Part shown: positions 17,000 to 25,444 of the stretch, piece after piece
Numbering within the stretch: the stretch's first letter is position 1
Layout: the number at the start of each line of letters is the position of its first letter
Source: JAJVIP01 sp964405835
GTDB taxonomy: Bacteria > Elusimicrobiota > Elusimicrobia > F11
Direction of reading: 5' to 3'
Length of the DNA: 48,819 bases
Assembly (NCBI GenBank): GCA_964405835.1
Contig: CAYOPN010000011.1
Coordinates: 1-48,819, forward strand
Translations under genes and position numbers: made by a program
The notes under the pieces: model-generated
Databases searched by the model: none
What the model saw: only the letters and a program-made list of their open reading frames with translations
What the model was told of the DNA's origin: nothing

Positions 17000-18232
17000 A
17001 TGAAGAAATACCTGCTTATTTATACGGTGACATTGCTGCTGACGGGATCACTGCTATTCCCGAATTATTTGTTTTTAAAACACAGCGGCGAAATCAGCGC
17101 TATTCCGGACGTGGTCCGCGCACAGACGGCGGCGTCGGTGCTGTATGGGGCGGGTTTTGTCGACAACACCTACAAATACAAACTCGAATTAATCCGGCAG
17201 CGTAAGCCTGACGTGGTCGCGCTGGGTTCCTCGCGCGTGTTTTTTCTGCAAGAGGACGCGTTCCGCGGACCTTTTGTTAATGCGGGGGGCGGCGCCCGGT
17301 CGGTGCGGGAAGCCCGCTTGTTTGTGGATGACATGTTGTCTTTCCACCGTCCCAAAGTCCTGCTTTTGGGTATGGATTACTTTTGGTTCAACCGTGTTTA
17401 CCCGGTCGCCGCCGCTTTTCCGGAGCATGCATTTGTTGAGACCGACATCACGCGCGTAAAATTAATGCAACCTTGGTATTGGTTATGGAAAGATCGCTAT
17501 TCTTTCCGGGATTATTGGCGGATCGTACGAGGCGAAGATCTCGCGAATCCGTTTGTGGGTTACAACTCCCTCGGTCTTTTTGCGATTTTGAGGGGGAACG
17601 GTTTCCGTCCGGACGGCTCGCACATCAATTCGTGGGTGTGTTCGGGGAAGAATGGTGAAAAGGAATATGGTTTTAAGTTTTCGTTGGAGCTTTTAACGTC
17701 GCCTGGATGGGGGCTTTCGGTGGGAAACGAGGTGGACCCGCGACGGGTAGCGGAACTGGCGGATTTCGCGGCCGCCTGCGAGGCCAAAGGCGTGACGGTA
17801 ATTTATTATCTCACGCCCATGACCAAGATTGTTAACGACCGGCTGGCAAACGATCCCAGCGCCAGGACCTATCTGGCCGGGACCGTCACCGCGTTAAAGC
17901 AAGCATTAAAAGGGAAAGAGTTTTATAACACGTTGCGCGGCGAAAATTATGGGGCGATGGATTGCGAAGCGATCGATGCCCATCATTTGGGCAACGTGTC
18001 GCAGTTCCGTTTGCTGGAGGGAATCGCCGCCGCAAATTCGCGATCGGCGCTCGTGCCGTTTCTGGACCGTGCAAAGATAAGCCGTTTGATTAGAATATTC
18101 GCGGGTCAGGCAATGGTGTATCAAGATCCCGCATTGATTAAATTTGACGAAGTTGATTTTCATCGCATCGGATGCGTGAAGAAAAGCCGTGAGGAAATAG
18201 CCCAGGAGCTCCATGTCGGAAACAATAAATAA
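17000..18232 (+). CDS. SGNH-family partner of MBOAT acyltransferase (DltD/AlgX-like)
   Basis: This 410-residue protein starts at ATG 17000; an upstream TTG at 16979 would overlap the MBOAT gene and is not preferred. An N-terminal membrane anchor (about residues 4-25) is followed by an SGNH-like domain: VVALGSSRVF holds the serine block, LLLGMDYFWF a middle block, and IDAHHLGNVSQF the Asp-His block. Proteins of this type complete extracytoplasmic acyl transfer with the MBOAT next to them (as DltD with DltB, or AlgJ/AlgX with AlgI). Its order after ACP and MBOAT repeats the dlt layout. Confidence 0.78.
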   Translation: MKKYLLIYTVTLLLTGSLLFPNYLFLKHSGEISAIPDVVRAQTAASVLYGAGFVDNTYKYKLELIRQRKPDVVALGSSRVFFLQEDAFRGPFVNAGGGARSVREARLFVDDMLSFHRPKVLLLGMDYFWFNRVYPVAAAFPEHAFVETDITRVKLMQPWYWLWKDRYSFRDYWRIVRGEDLANPFVGYNSLGLFAILRGNGFRPDGSHINSWVCSGKNGEKEYGFKFSLELLTSPGWGLSVGNEVDPRRVAELADFAAACEAKGVTVIYYLTPMTKIVNDRLANDPSARTYLAGTVTALKQALKGKEFYNTLRGENYGAMDCEAIDAHHLGNVSQFRLLEGIAAANSRSALVPFLDRAKISRLIRIFAGQAMVYQDPALIKFDEVDFHRIGCVKKSREEIAQELHVGNNK

Positions 18233-18959
18233 AAGCGTGTTGATCGCCGGCGGCAGCGGCGGGATCGGCGGCGCCGCCGCCCGGCAACTGGCGGCCAAAC
18301 AATGGAACGTGTTCATCGGTTTCAATAAGAACCGGTCCGGCGCGGAAGCGATTGCTTCTGAAATTAATCGTTCCGCCGGAAAAGAATTGGCCTGGGCCGT
18401 TGCGCTTCCCATGAAAGAGGCGGCAGACACTGCTTCGGCCCTCGATTTTGTTCAGAAAACCGCCGGCGGACTTGATGCGCTGCTGCTTTCCGCGTCCCCG
18501 GCCCCCAAGATAGTTTCTTTTCTGAAGACCGAATCCTCTGATATGAAGGATCAGCTGACGGTCAATGGCGCCGCTGCCCAAGCGTTGATCGCCGCGGTGT
18601 GGAAAAGGTTTTTTCAAACCAAGAACGGCGGCCATGTGGTGGCCGTCTCGAGCAAAGCGATTGAGGCCCCCGTGTGGCCGCACATGTCCGCCTATGTCGC
18701 CGGAAAAAAGGCGCTGGAATCTCTTTTGGAGTCGGCGCTCGCAGAACTGGGAGCGAGCGGTCTGCGCGCGACCACTGTGCGTTTGGGGTATACCGAGACC
18801 CCGATGCTGACGTCGGTCCATCCACACATGCTGGACGCGGCGCGCGCCAAAGCACCCGGAGGAAAATTCCTCCCGGCCGAAGATGCCGGGGCCGCGCTGG
18901 CCAAGTGGATCGCGGATGTTCCTTCTACTTCTGAGCTGCGCGTGTGCCGTCTCGGATGA
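18213..18959 (+). CDS. short-chain dehydrogenase/reductase (FabG-like)
   Basis: This 248-residue classical SDR has the coenzyme loop AGGSGGIGG near residue 12, NGAAAQAL at the position of the NNAG strand, the catalytic serine in VAVSSKAI and the Tyr-Lys pair in YVAGK. It overlaps the SGNH gene by 20 bases. FabG-type enzymes reduce 3-oxoacyl-ACP. In this acylation module it may set the 3-hydroxy group that MaoC can dehydrate, giving control over the acyl group on the carrier protein. A sugar or alcohol substrate cannot be excluded. Confidence 0.88.
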   Translation: MSETINKSVLIAGGSGGIGGAAARQLAAKQWNVFIGFNKNRSGAEAIASEINRSAGKELAWAVALPMKEAADTASALDFVQKTAGGLDALLLSASPAPKIVSFLKTESSDMKDQLTVNGAAAQALIAAVWKRFFQTKNGGHVVAVSSKAIEAPVWPHMSAYVAGKKALESLLESALAELGASGLRATTVRLGYTETPMLTSVHPHMLDAARAKAPGGKFLPAEDAGAALAKWIADVPSTSELRVCRLG

Positions 18960-19528
18960 AAGACCTCGCGCAACAAGCGGCCCGATTGCACGACGCGTGT
19001 CTTCCCGGTTCACTTCTTTCCAAGTTGGGACCTTCTTTGACCGGGCATTTTTATGCGTTTGCGTTGTCGTCCAATAAAGAAAAAGTTTTCTATGAAGCCA
19101 ATCCCGGTCTGCAAGGCGTCGCAGTGCTCAGCATGGAGCCTGACACATTGATGAAACGGTTTTTTCTGGAATGTACGTCACGCCCGGGATTGTTACTGTC
19201 GCTCCCTTTCACACGGCCCGCGGCGGTCGTGAAAACGGCGCTGGGAATTGTCATGCCGGAAAAGGCGCCGGAAAAAATCCATGGATTGCCGGAAGTTGTG
19301 CACATCTACACGGGACACGCGGCCCGCAGGCAGGGGATTGGAAAGAACTTATTGGCACAAGTGGAGCAATATTTGGCGCGCTTGAGAGTGAAGACCTACT
19401 TTCTTAAGACGGAGAATTTACCTCAGAACCAAGCGTTGGCTTTTTATAAGGCTAGCGGGTTTGAGCGCGCAGGGGTAAACAGCCGGAATGTTTACTTCAC
19501 GAAGCCGGTTGCGGGTCTTTCTTCTTAA
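18956..19528 (+). CDS. GNAT-family N-acyltransferase
   Basis: This 190-residue protein starts at ATG 18956, overlapping the SDR stop (ATGA). Motif A of the GNAT fold is HIYTGHAARRQGIGKNLLAQ (about residues 115-133), with the RxxGIG pyrophosphate loop, followed by FLKTENLPQNQALAFYKASGF, the usual motif B. It should transfer an acetyl or other acyl group from CoA (or ACP) to an amine. Being last in the acylation module, it may N-acylate an amino sugar. Its 3' end overlaps the convergent glycosyltransferase gene by 32 bases. Confidence 0.85.
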   Translation: MKDLAQQAARLHDACLPGSLLSKLGPSLTGHFYAFALSSNKEKVFYEANPGLQGVAVLSMEPDTLMKRFFLECTSRPGLLLSLPFTRPAAVVKTALGIVMPEKAPEKIHGLPEVVHIYTGHAARRQGIGKNLLAQVEQYLARLRVKTYFLKTENLPQNQALAFYKASGFERAGVNSRNVYFTKPVAGLSS

Positions 19529-20813
19529 AAAACACCGCCGCGCCCATGGCCAGGAACGGCATCATCGGAATCCGAAACCGGTAATACCCCTGATGAAGCG
19601 CCAATAGCAGTAAAACCAGCACTGGCAGCCCGATGATTAGCGCTGGTTTCTTTTCCCGCCGCTTCACCAGTTTGAAAACACCCATTGCGAAACAAGCATA
19701 CGCGGCCAGCAAGAAAAGCGTGTAGAGAATTTGCACCGGTACCAGCGCCGGATATTTCCGCATAAACCCAATTGTTCCTTGACCCGACACCGTGCCGCCG
19801 GAATGGTCCGTGGCGGTTTTTGCCACAAGTTGCTGGCCTTTCTCGGCGTCAAACAGTTCGGCCAGCATCGCGATCGGGCTTCCTCCAAGAATGCGAATGC
19901 CGCCCACCAGGTGCCATTTGAGCGTTGAGAGCGGGTATTGCGCCATGATGCGTTTGGCTTCGGCCTCAAACACGCGGCTTTCTTCCGGAGAGTTTTTGGG
20001 GATGTCCGGGTTTGCCGCCCGGATTTTTTCCTCGAGGATTTTTTGTTCTTCAACAAACGGAACATTTTCCTCAAACGACAACGCGCCCGCCGCCGGATAG
20101 AGCAGTAGCGCGTAACCGCCCTGGATCGTAAACACGGGACGTCCAACAATCAACGAGTTCCGCGTCACCCAAAAGGCCGGCAGCAACAGGCCCGTAAATA
20201 GGAATAGCAGCATGTTTCGTGAGATTTTTAATTGCGCGAACAACACGATCAATAGAACGAACAACGCGACCGGTTTGATGAGTGCCGCAAATCCCCAGGC
20301 CAGTCCCGCGCCGATGATGAGCGGTGTGGAGGGGGTGTCGATGTATTTAAAGGTCAAATACAACGCCAGCACAATAAAAAATTGCAGGGGCAGCTCCGGC
20401 ATGACCAGCGTGGCGTGCAGCAATGTATTCAAGTCCCACAACAGAATGGCTGTGCCGGCCCAAGCGCCGCGCGTGCCGCCCAGCCGGAAAAAAAGCGGCC
20501 AGGCCAGAAAAAGCATAGCGATCGCGAGCAGGCATTGAACGAAGATGGGGCGGACAAACAACTCGGGCGTTACGGCGCCGAGCGCGCTCAGCAAAAGCGG
20601 ATAACCGGGCAGGCGGAAGAGTTCGGGGGAGAAAGGCAGCGCGTCCGAAATGGAAAAGACGCCATGGGCGAGGATGTTTCCGGCCAGTTTCATATAGCCG
20701 TGGGAATCGCTGCGGACCGCGTAATCGAGACGGGGCAGGGTGAGGAAAAAAATGCCGAAATACGCGACGGTGGTCAAAATGATCGCGAGCAGTGGCGGCT
20801 TTTGTTTTTTCAT
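19497..20813 (-). CDS. GT-C membrane glycosyltransferase (ArnT/PMT-like)
   Basis: This polytopic protein of 438 residues starts at ATG 20813; a TTG at 20828 would overlap the divergent gene's start codon. After the first membrane helix comes the outer loop RSDSHGYMKLAGNILAHG, with the acidic residue characteristic of GT-C enzymes, followed by PGYPLLLSALG and about nine more membrane helices. Between the helices and the C-terminus is a charged extracytoplasmic loop (residues about 255-300). Such enzymes use polyprenyl-phosphate sugars on the outer membrane face. It forms a single-gene unit whose start lies only 14 bases from the divergent aminotransferase gene. Confidence 0.82.
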   Translation of the reverse strand: MKKQKPPLLAIILTTVAYFGIFFLTLPRLDYAVRSDSHGYMKLAGNILAHGVFSISDALPFSPELFRLPGYPLLLSALGAVTPELFVRPIFVQCLLAIAMLFLAWPLFFRLGGTRGAWAGTAILLWDLNTLLHATLVMPELPLQFFIVLALYLTFKYIDTPSTPLIIGAGLAWGFAALIKPVALFVLLIVLFAQLKISRNMLLFLFTGLLLPAFWVTRNSLIVGRPVFTIQGGYALLLYPAAGALSFEENVPFVEEQKILEEKIRAANPDIPKNSPEESRVFEAEAKRIMAQYPLSTLKWHLVGGIRILGGSPIAMLAELFDAEKGQQLVAKTATDHSGGTVSGQGTIGFMRKYPALVPVQILYTLFLLAAYACFAMGVFKLVKRREKKPALIIGLPVLVLLLLALHQGYYRFRIPMMPFLAMGAAVFFKKKDPQPAS

Positions 20814-20827
20814 GCTAATAACAGACA

Positions 20828-22078
20828 ATGTTTAACGCACCCCCAGCGCGTTTTCGAATATACACAGAGCCTAGTACTTATTTGTCCATTGCCGCCCAAG
20901 TGCTCACCGGCCGTTTCCATTGCGGCCAAGCCACTTCCGAACTCGAACCCACGCTCGCCAAATTGCTTGGCGTAAAACACGCGGTCTTGACTCCAACGGC
21001 GCGCGCAGGAATTTACCTTACTATTTCCAGCCTTATCAAACCCGGCCAGAAAGTCGTGCTGTCTCCGATAACCATCGTGGACGTGATCAACATGGTGATC
21101 TGCGCGGGCGGCGTGCCGGTGTTCGCGGACGTTGAACCCAACACCTGCAACATCGATCCCGACGAAGTGGAAAAACTCACCGATAAAGACACGGGCGCTG
21201 TGCTCATCACGCATTTGCACGGTCTGGCCTGCGACGTCCGGCGTTTGCGCGACATCTGCAAAGCAAAAAATATTCCGCTGATCGAAGATGCCGCGCAGGC
21301 GTTTTCCACGAAAGTGGAGGGAAAATGGGCCGGCACGTTTGGAACGGCTGGTGTGTTCAGCTTCGGCATGTACAAGGTGGTCAATTCGTTTTTGGGCGGC
21401 ATGATCGTGACGGACGACGACGGGTTGGCCGCAAAACTTCGGGAAAAAATGAAGACCTTGCCAAATGTCTCGATGAGGGCCTACATCAGCAAGGTGTTTC
21501 ACGGGTTTGCCACCGACATGTCGACGTCCCCGCTAATTTTTTCCGCTTTCACATATTGGGTATTCCGGTACGGTTATCTCAATCAAATCGCGGCTTTGAA
21601 CGGTATGGTAACCGTGGACCAGTTTCCGCAACGCAAGGAACGCATACCAGATAATTATTTGGTCCGCATGTCGCAGACGCAGGCGCGATTGATCAAATCC
21701 CAACTCGGGAACTTGGAACCAAACAACCGCAAGCGTATAACGACCGCAAATATTTACGGAGAAGGGTTGGCCGGCATCAAAGAACTGGTATTGCCGCCAA
21801 AGCGCACGGACGGCTCGCACATCTACACCTATTACGCGTTCCGCGCGCCTGACCGGCACGCGCTGGTGCGTTTCCTCATGCAAAACAAACGGGACTTGGT
21901 GATCAGCCATTACCACAACTGCGCGTCCTTGGAAATTTTCAAAGACTTTTACCGGCCCTGCCCAAACGCGGAGGCTACCGCGAAAGAATTGCTTTATTTA
22001 CCGACCTACCCGCGTTATCCCGCGTTGGATGCAAAACGCAATGTCGACGTGATCCAGCGTTACTTTCAAGCCCGATGA
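20828..22078 (+). CDS. DegT/DnrJ/EryC1/StrS-family PLP aminotransferase
   Basis: This 416-residue protein has the sugar-aminotransferase fold. The PLP-binding lysine is Lys183 in SFGMYKVVNSFLGG, and LIEDAAQAFSTK provides the conserved Asp that contacts the pyridine nitrogen. PITIVDVINMVICAGGVPVFADVE is the usual segment after the first domain. Family members aminate keto groups of NDP sugars, so an amino sugar is expected. It overlaps the next gene by four bases, so the pair forms one unit. The middle (residues about 215-270) is unusually hydrophobic for the family. The substrate is unknown. Confidence 0.88.
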   Translation: MFNAPPARFRIYTEPSTYLSIAAQVLTGRFHCGQATSELEPTLAKLLGVKHAVLTPTARAGIYLTISSLIKPGQKVVLSPITIVDVINMVICAGGVPVFADVEPNTCNIDPDEVEKLTDKDTGAVLITHLHGLACDVRRLRDICKAKNIPLIEDAAQAFSTKVEGKWAGTFGTAGVFSFGMYKVVNSFLGGMIVTDDDGLAAKLREKMKTLPNVSMRAYISKVFHGFATDMSTSPLIFSAFTYWVFRYGYLNQIAALNGMVTVDQFPQRKERIPDNYLVRMSQTQARLIKSQLGNLEPNNRKRITTANIYGEGLAGIKELVLPPKRTDGSHIYTYYAFRAPDRHALVRFLMQNKRDLVISHYHNCASLEIFKDFYRPCPNAEATAKELLYLPTYPRYPALDAKRNVDVIQRYFQAR

Positions 22079-23622
22079 ATTACGTGATCGGCTCGGGGCC
22101 GTCCGGTGTCGGAGCGGCGCTGGGTCTTTTGGAGCGCAAGGAACCGGTGACGATCCTTGATGTGGGTTTGAGTTTGGAAGCCGACATCAAAACGCGGTTG
22201 CAAACCATGCGCCGACAGTCCGCCGACCAATGGGACCCCGCTTTTATCGATAGTGTCCGCAAAAAATCCCACCCCACCTTGGCCGGTCTTCCACTTAAAC
22301 ACGTATTCGGTTCCGATTATCACGTGCGCGCGCTTGAAGACGATCTGGCGGTGCCGCGTGGAAAACCGAGGTACTCGCGCTCGATGGCGAAAGGCGGCTT
22401 GAGCAACGTGTGGGGCGGCGCTGTTCTTCCCTATTCTGATGACGATTTGCGGGCGTGGCCCGTTAAACCCAAAGACATGGAAGCGTCGGTCCGCGCGGTG
22501 TTAAAGGCGATGCCGGTTTTTGGTGGGCAGGACGATCTCGAAGAATTTTTCCCAAGTTACGGCACGCTCCGTGAACTCCCGCTCGGCAGCCAATCGACGG
22601 CGCTCTACGCGGATTTGAAACTCCACCGGGCGGAATTGCGCAACGCGCAGATTTATTTCGGCAAAGCGCGCGTTGCGCTTCAAGACGGCTGCGTGTTCTG
22701 CGGTCTTTGCATGCACGGTTGTCCGCACGACGTGATCTACAGCACGCGGCACACGCTGCGTCAGATGGAAGCATCGCCGGGATTCAAATACGAAGGCGGT
22801 GTGATCGTGGAACGGATTGAGGAGGGGGGCGGCGGCGTGAAAATCATCGGCCGCCGCGCCGCCGGTGGAGAACGCGTGGAATTTCAGGGAAAGAAAGCGT
22901 TTCTCGCGTGCGGCGTCATCAACACATTGAAGATCGTGCTCGCATCCATTGGAGCCCATGGCCAATATGTTCCGGTGCGCACCAGCCAACATTTCATCCT
23001 TCCGATGCTGCGGCCGCGCGACGGGCATGACGTGATCAGCGAACAATTGCAGACCCTTTCCCAGATTTTTATCGAGGTCTTTGATAAAGCCGCGCCGGAA
23101 AAAAACTGCCATCTCCAAATTTATTCCTACAACGATTTTTACCGCACGCTGATGAAAGAGAAAACCGGGCCGTTCTACCCGCTTCTGCGCGGGTTCTGGG
23201 AGCGGGTCATGTTGCCAAAGGTGCTCATCGCCCAAGGTTATTTGAGCTCGGCGGTGTCACCCACGTTGGAAGCCTGGCTCAACAAAGAAACTGACAAACT
23301 TCATATCGATTCCAAAGAAAACCCGGCAACCAAGGAAAATATCCGGCGGGTGGTAAAACGTTTAAAGTCGTTCGGTCCCGCCATTCATTTGTGCGCGTTG
23401 GATTGGCTGATGAAATTGTCCGAGCCGGGTGTGGGCGCGCACATTGGCGCGAGTTTTCCGATGAGCGCACGGCCCAGCGGAATGGAAACGGACATTTTGG
23501 GTAGGTTGCCGGGTCGTTCGGCGCTGCACATTGTCGACGCCAGCGTTTTTACGGACATCCCGCCTTCCACCGTGACGTTGCCGGCCATGGCCAACGCGCA
23601 CCGGATCGCGTCACAAGCCTAG
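22075..23622 (+). CDS. GMC-type FAD oxidoreductase with ferredoxin-like cysteine motif
   Basis: This 515-residue flavoprotein starts with the FAD loop VIGSGPSGVGAA. A central segment, Cys206-Cys209-Cys212-Cys216 followed by Pro, matches the CxxCxxCxxxCP spacing of a [4Fe-4S] ferredoxin site. The C-terminus, DASVFTDIPPSTVTLPAMANAHRIA, is the conserved GMC ending. SMAKGGLSNVWGGAVLP fits the second flavin contact of the family. It should oxidise an alcohol, perhaps a sugar ring or side-chain hydroxyl, passing electrons through the cluster. Together with the aminotransferase just upstream (four-base overlap) it may form a keto group for amination. Confidence 0.85.
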   Translation: MNYVIGSGPSGVGAALGLLERKEPVTILDVGLSLEADIKTRLQTMRRQSADQWDPAFIDSVRKKSHPTLAGLPLKHVFGSDYHVRALEDDLAVPRGKPRYSRSMAKGGLSNVWGGAVLPYSDDDLRAWPVKPKDMEASVRAVLKAMPVFGGQDDLEEFFPSYGTLRELPLGSQSTALYADLKLHRAELRNAQIYFGKARVALQDGCVFCGLCMHGCPHDVIYSTRHTLRQMEASPGFKYEGGVIVERIEEGGGGVKIIGRRAAGGERVEFQGKKAFLACGVINTLKIVLASIGAHGQYVPVRTSQHFILPMLRPRDGHDVISEQLQTLSQIFIEVFDKAAPEKNCHLQIYSYNDFYRTLMKEKTGPFYPLLRGFWERVMLPKVLIAQGYLSSAVSPTLEAWLNKETDKLHIDSKENPATKENIRRVVKRLKSFGPAIHLCALDWLMKLSEPGVGAHIGASFPMSARPSGMETDILGRLPGRSALHIVDASVFTDIPPSTVTLPAMANAHRIASQA

Positions 23623-24515
23623 TCTTCGTCTTCGATCGGAACGAGCCGGCGGCTGTTGACCACAATCGAGTCGGCCAAAAGACCCACCAGCACAATAATG
23701 ACGCCGCCCAGCACAATGACCACGTCGAAACTTCCGATGTTCCGGAAGGTATTCCAGTCGTAAATTGTTTTGATGATGCCGCTGGCCAGCACGAAGAAAC
23801 TCAACGGAATGAAAACACGCAACGGCGCGAAATACATGATGGTCCGGATCACCAAAGAAATGTAGTTGTAGGTGTCTTTGATGGGCGCGAACGTTGACTT
23901 GCCGCCTTTGCGGGCGTAATAATCGATCGGCATGTATTCGACGATCCGGTTGTTGCAGAGAAACGCCAGTGTGATTGTGCTCTCCCACGAATGGCTGTTC
24001 GGTAACAGATAAAAATATTTCAGCGCGATTTTCTTGCGGATGATGCGCAGTCCGGAATTAAGGTCGGGGATTGGGTATTCGCAGAGGTACGAGGCCAGTT
24101 TGCGGATCAAAAGTTTTGGAATGTAGCGGTGCGGCCATTCGAACACCACGTTCTTGCCGATGCGCGCGCCGACCACCATGTCGCAGTTCTTTTCCTTAAA
24201 TCGCTGATAAAGTTCTGGGATCATGTGGTTCGGATAAGTGCCGTCGACGTCCGTGGTCACGACCACCTCGCCTTTCGCTTTGAGGATGCCGGTCTTGCGC
24301 GCCGCGCCCACGCCCATGTTCTTCCGGTGTGTGATGATGCGCACGTTGCGGGCCTTCGCCAGTTCCACGGTCTTGTCGGTGCAGCCGTCGTCAATGACAA
24401 GGATCTCAAACGGGATGTTCGCCTTCTTTAAAGTGGATTCGACATCGTCGATCGTCGACAAAATGCAGTCTTCTTCGTTGTACGCCGGTAGGATCACGCT
24501 CAACAATTCACTCAT
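23619..24515 (-). CDS. DPM1-like family 2 glycosyltransferase with two C-terminal membrane spans
   Basis: This 298-residue protein has a GT2 domain (SVILPAYNEEDCILSTI, ILVIDDGCTDKTVEL, TTDVDGTYPNHMIP with the DxD) and two hydrophobic helices near residues 228-250 and 260-285. This layout is that of GtrB or dolichyl-phosphate-mannose-synthase-like enzymes, which make polyprenyl-phosphate sugars for GT-C transferases. Seven GT-C genes lie in the window, so it is a likely donor maker for one or more of them. Its stop shares the CTAG tetranucleotide with the convergent oxidoreductase stop. Confidence 0.9.
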   Translation of the reverse strand: MSELLSVILPAYNEEDCILSTIDDVESTLKKANIPFEILVIDDGCTDKTVELAKARNVRIITHRKNMGVGAARKTGILKAKGEVVVTTDVDGTYPNHMIPELYQRFKEKNCDMVVGARIGKNVVFEWPHRYIPKLLIRKLASYLCEYPIPDLNSGLRIIRKKIALKYFYLLPNSHSWESTITLAFLCNNRIVEYMPIDYYARKGGKSTFAPIKDTYNYISLVIRTIMYFAPLRVFIPLSFFVLASGIIKTIYDWNTFRNIGSFDVVIVLGGVIIVLVGLLADSIVVNSRRLVPIEDED

Positions 24516-24531
24516 TTGTCTCGGTCACTCC

Positions 24532-25407
24532 TCATTTGGTTTCTGGCGTGGCGATGATGTAATGCACATAGGTTCTTTTCGCCAAGCGTTGTAACAAATA
24601 CGCCATTTCAAGGCCAAGCTGAACAAGTTTGGATGTGGTGGCCCGGTCGGCCGGAAATTCGCTGATCCAATAATCTTTTTCTTGATAGCCCGCTTTCCGC
24701 ACAAGTTTCCGAAAGGTTTTTGGTGTGTAGTAGATCACGTGATGGAGCTCGTGCATCCGTTCGGCCGGGGCCTTGATGCGTCCGCCACTGAGCCGGTAGA
24801 TCCACAGAGCTGTTTGCGATAGCAGGCAATTTTCGTTGATCGTGCGCAGGATGAGTTTTCCATCCGGTTTTAAAAGCGGTTTGACCGCTTTGAGAAATGC
24901 CACAGGGTCGGGCAGATGTTCGAGCACGTCCCAGACCGCGACCGCGTCGAACGGGGGGAGTTTTGGGAAATTTGCGTGGTTTCCGTCGTAGATATGGACC
25001 GGAAATTCCTTCGCCACGACTTTGCTCACGGTCTCCGACACCTCGAGGCCTTCCGGTTCAAATCCAAGCTTTTTTGCTATGCGCAACAGGCCGCCAGTGC
25101 CGCAACCGAGGTCGAGCAAACGCGGCCGTTCCACTTTGATCAGCGCCTTGGCTTTTTTTAACGCGCGCGCGTAGTTGGGATTGTCGGAATTGTTCAGTGT
25201 CTCGGCGAAATAGGGCCGCTCGTAAAAATGGGCCTCGTCTTGCAAATAAAAATCAAAGAATGAGGGGTTCATGATGCGGTCCGAAAAAATTGTTCCGCAC
25301 GCGCAGCGCACCAGCAAATGCTGGCCTTTATAAATGGGAACAAAACCGCTTTGAACGCCGCAGAGAGGGCACTTTAATTCCGGAAGCGGAGGGGAAGTTG
25401 CATTCAT
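24532..25407 (-). CDS. class I SAM-dependent methyltransferase with N-terminal zinc ribbon
   Basis: This 291-residue protein has an N-terminal cysteine pair set (CPLCG near residue 13 and CACG near 35), then a methyltransferase core. The core has LLDLGCGTGGLLRIA (motif I), PEGLEVSE (ribose-binding acid) and FDAVAVWDVLEHLPDP (motif IV), and about 100 C-terminal residues rich in aromatics. Family members methylate sugars or lipid-linked glycans. It lies 16 bases from the GT2 gene and starts 37 bases from the divergent methyltransferase. Confidence 0.87.
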   Translation of the reverse strand: MNATSPPLPELKCPLCGVQSGFVPIYKGQHLLVRCACGTIFSDRIMNPSFFDFYLQDEAHFYERPYFAETLNNSDNPNYARALKKAKALIKVERPRLLDLGCGTGGLLRIAKKLGFEPEGLEVSETVSKVVAKEFPVHIYDGNHANFPKLPPFDAVAVWDVLEHLPDPVAFLKAVKPLLKPDGKLILRTINENCLLSQTALWIYRLSGGRIKAPAERMHELHHVIYYTPKTFRKLVRKAGYQEKDYWISEFPADRATTSKLVQLGLEMAYLLQRLAKRTYVHYIIATPETK

Positions 25408-25444
25408 TTGTGGCGAATGTACGATATGAGTACAATCCGCGCCA
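25408..25444 (+). promoter_or_regulatory. putative divergent leaderless promoters between two methyltransferase genes
   Basis: On the plus strand TTGTGG (25408-25413) and TACAAT (25431-25436) are separated by 17 bases, with the ATG only eight bases after the -10. On the minus strand TTGGCG and TACATT (25421-25416) are separated by 18 bases, again eight bases before the ATG at 25407. There is no Shine-Dalgarno sequence on either side, so transcripts would be leaderless or nearly so. The boxes match consensus only in part. Confidence 0.35.

Noticed and set aside
18138..19013. A 291-codon minus-strand frame
   Set aside because: It is opposite the SDR gene, which has complete coenzyme and catalytic motifs.
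23600..23640. An intrinsic terminator between convergent genes
   Set aside because: The two stop codons share CTAG and I see no GC-rich hairpin followed by a T-run.
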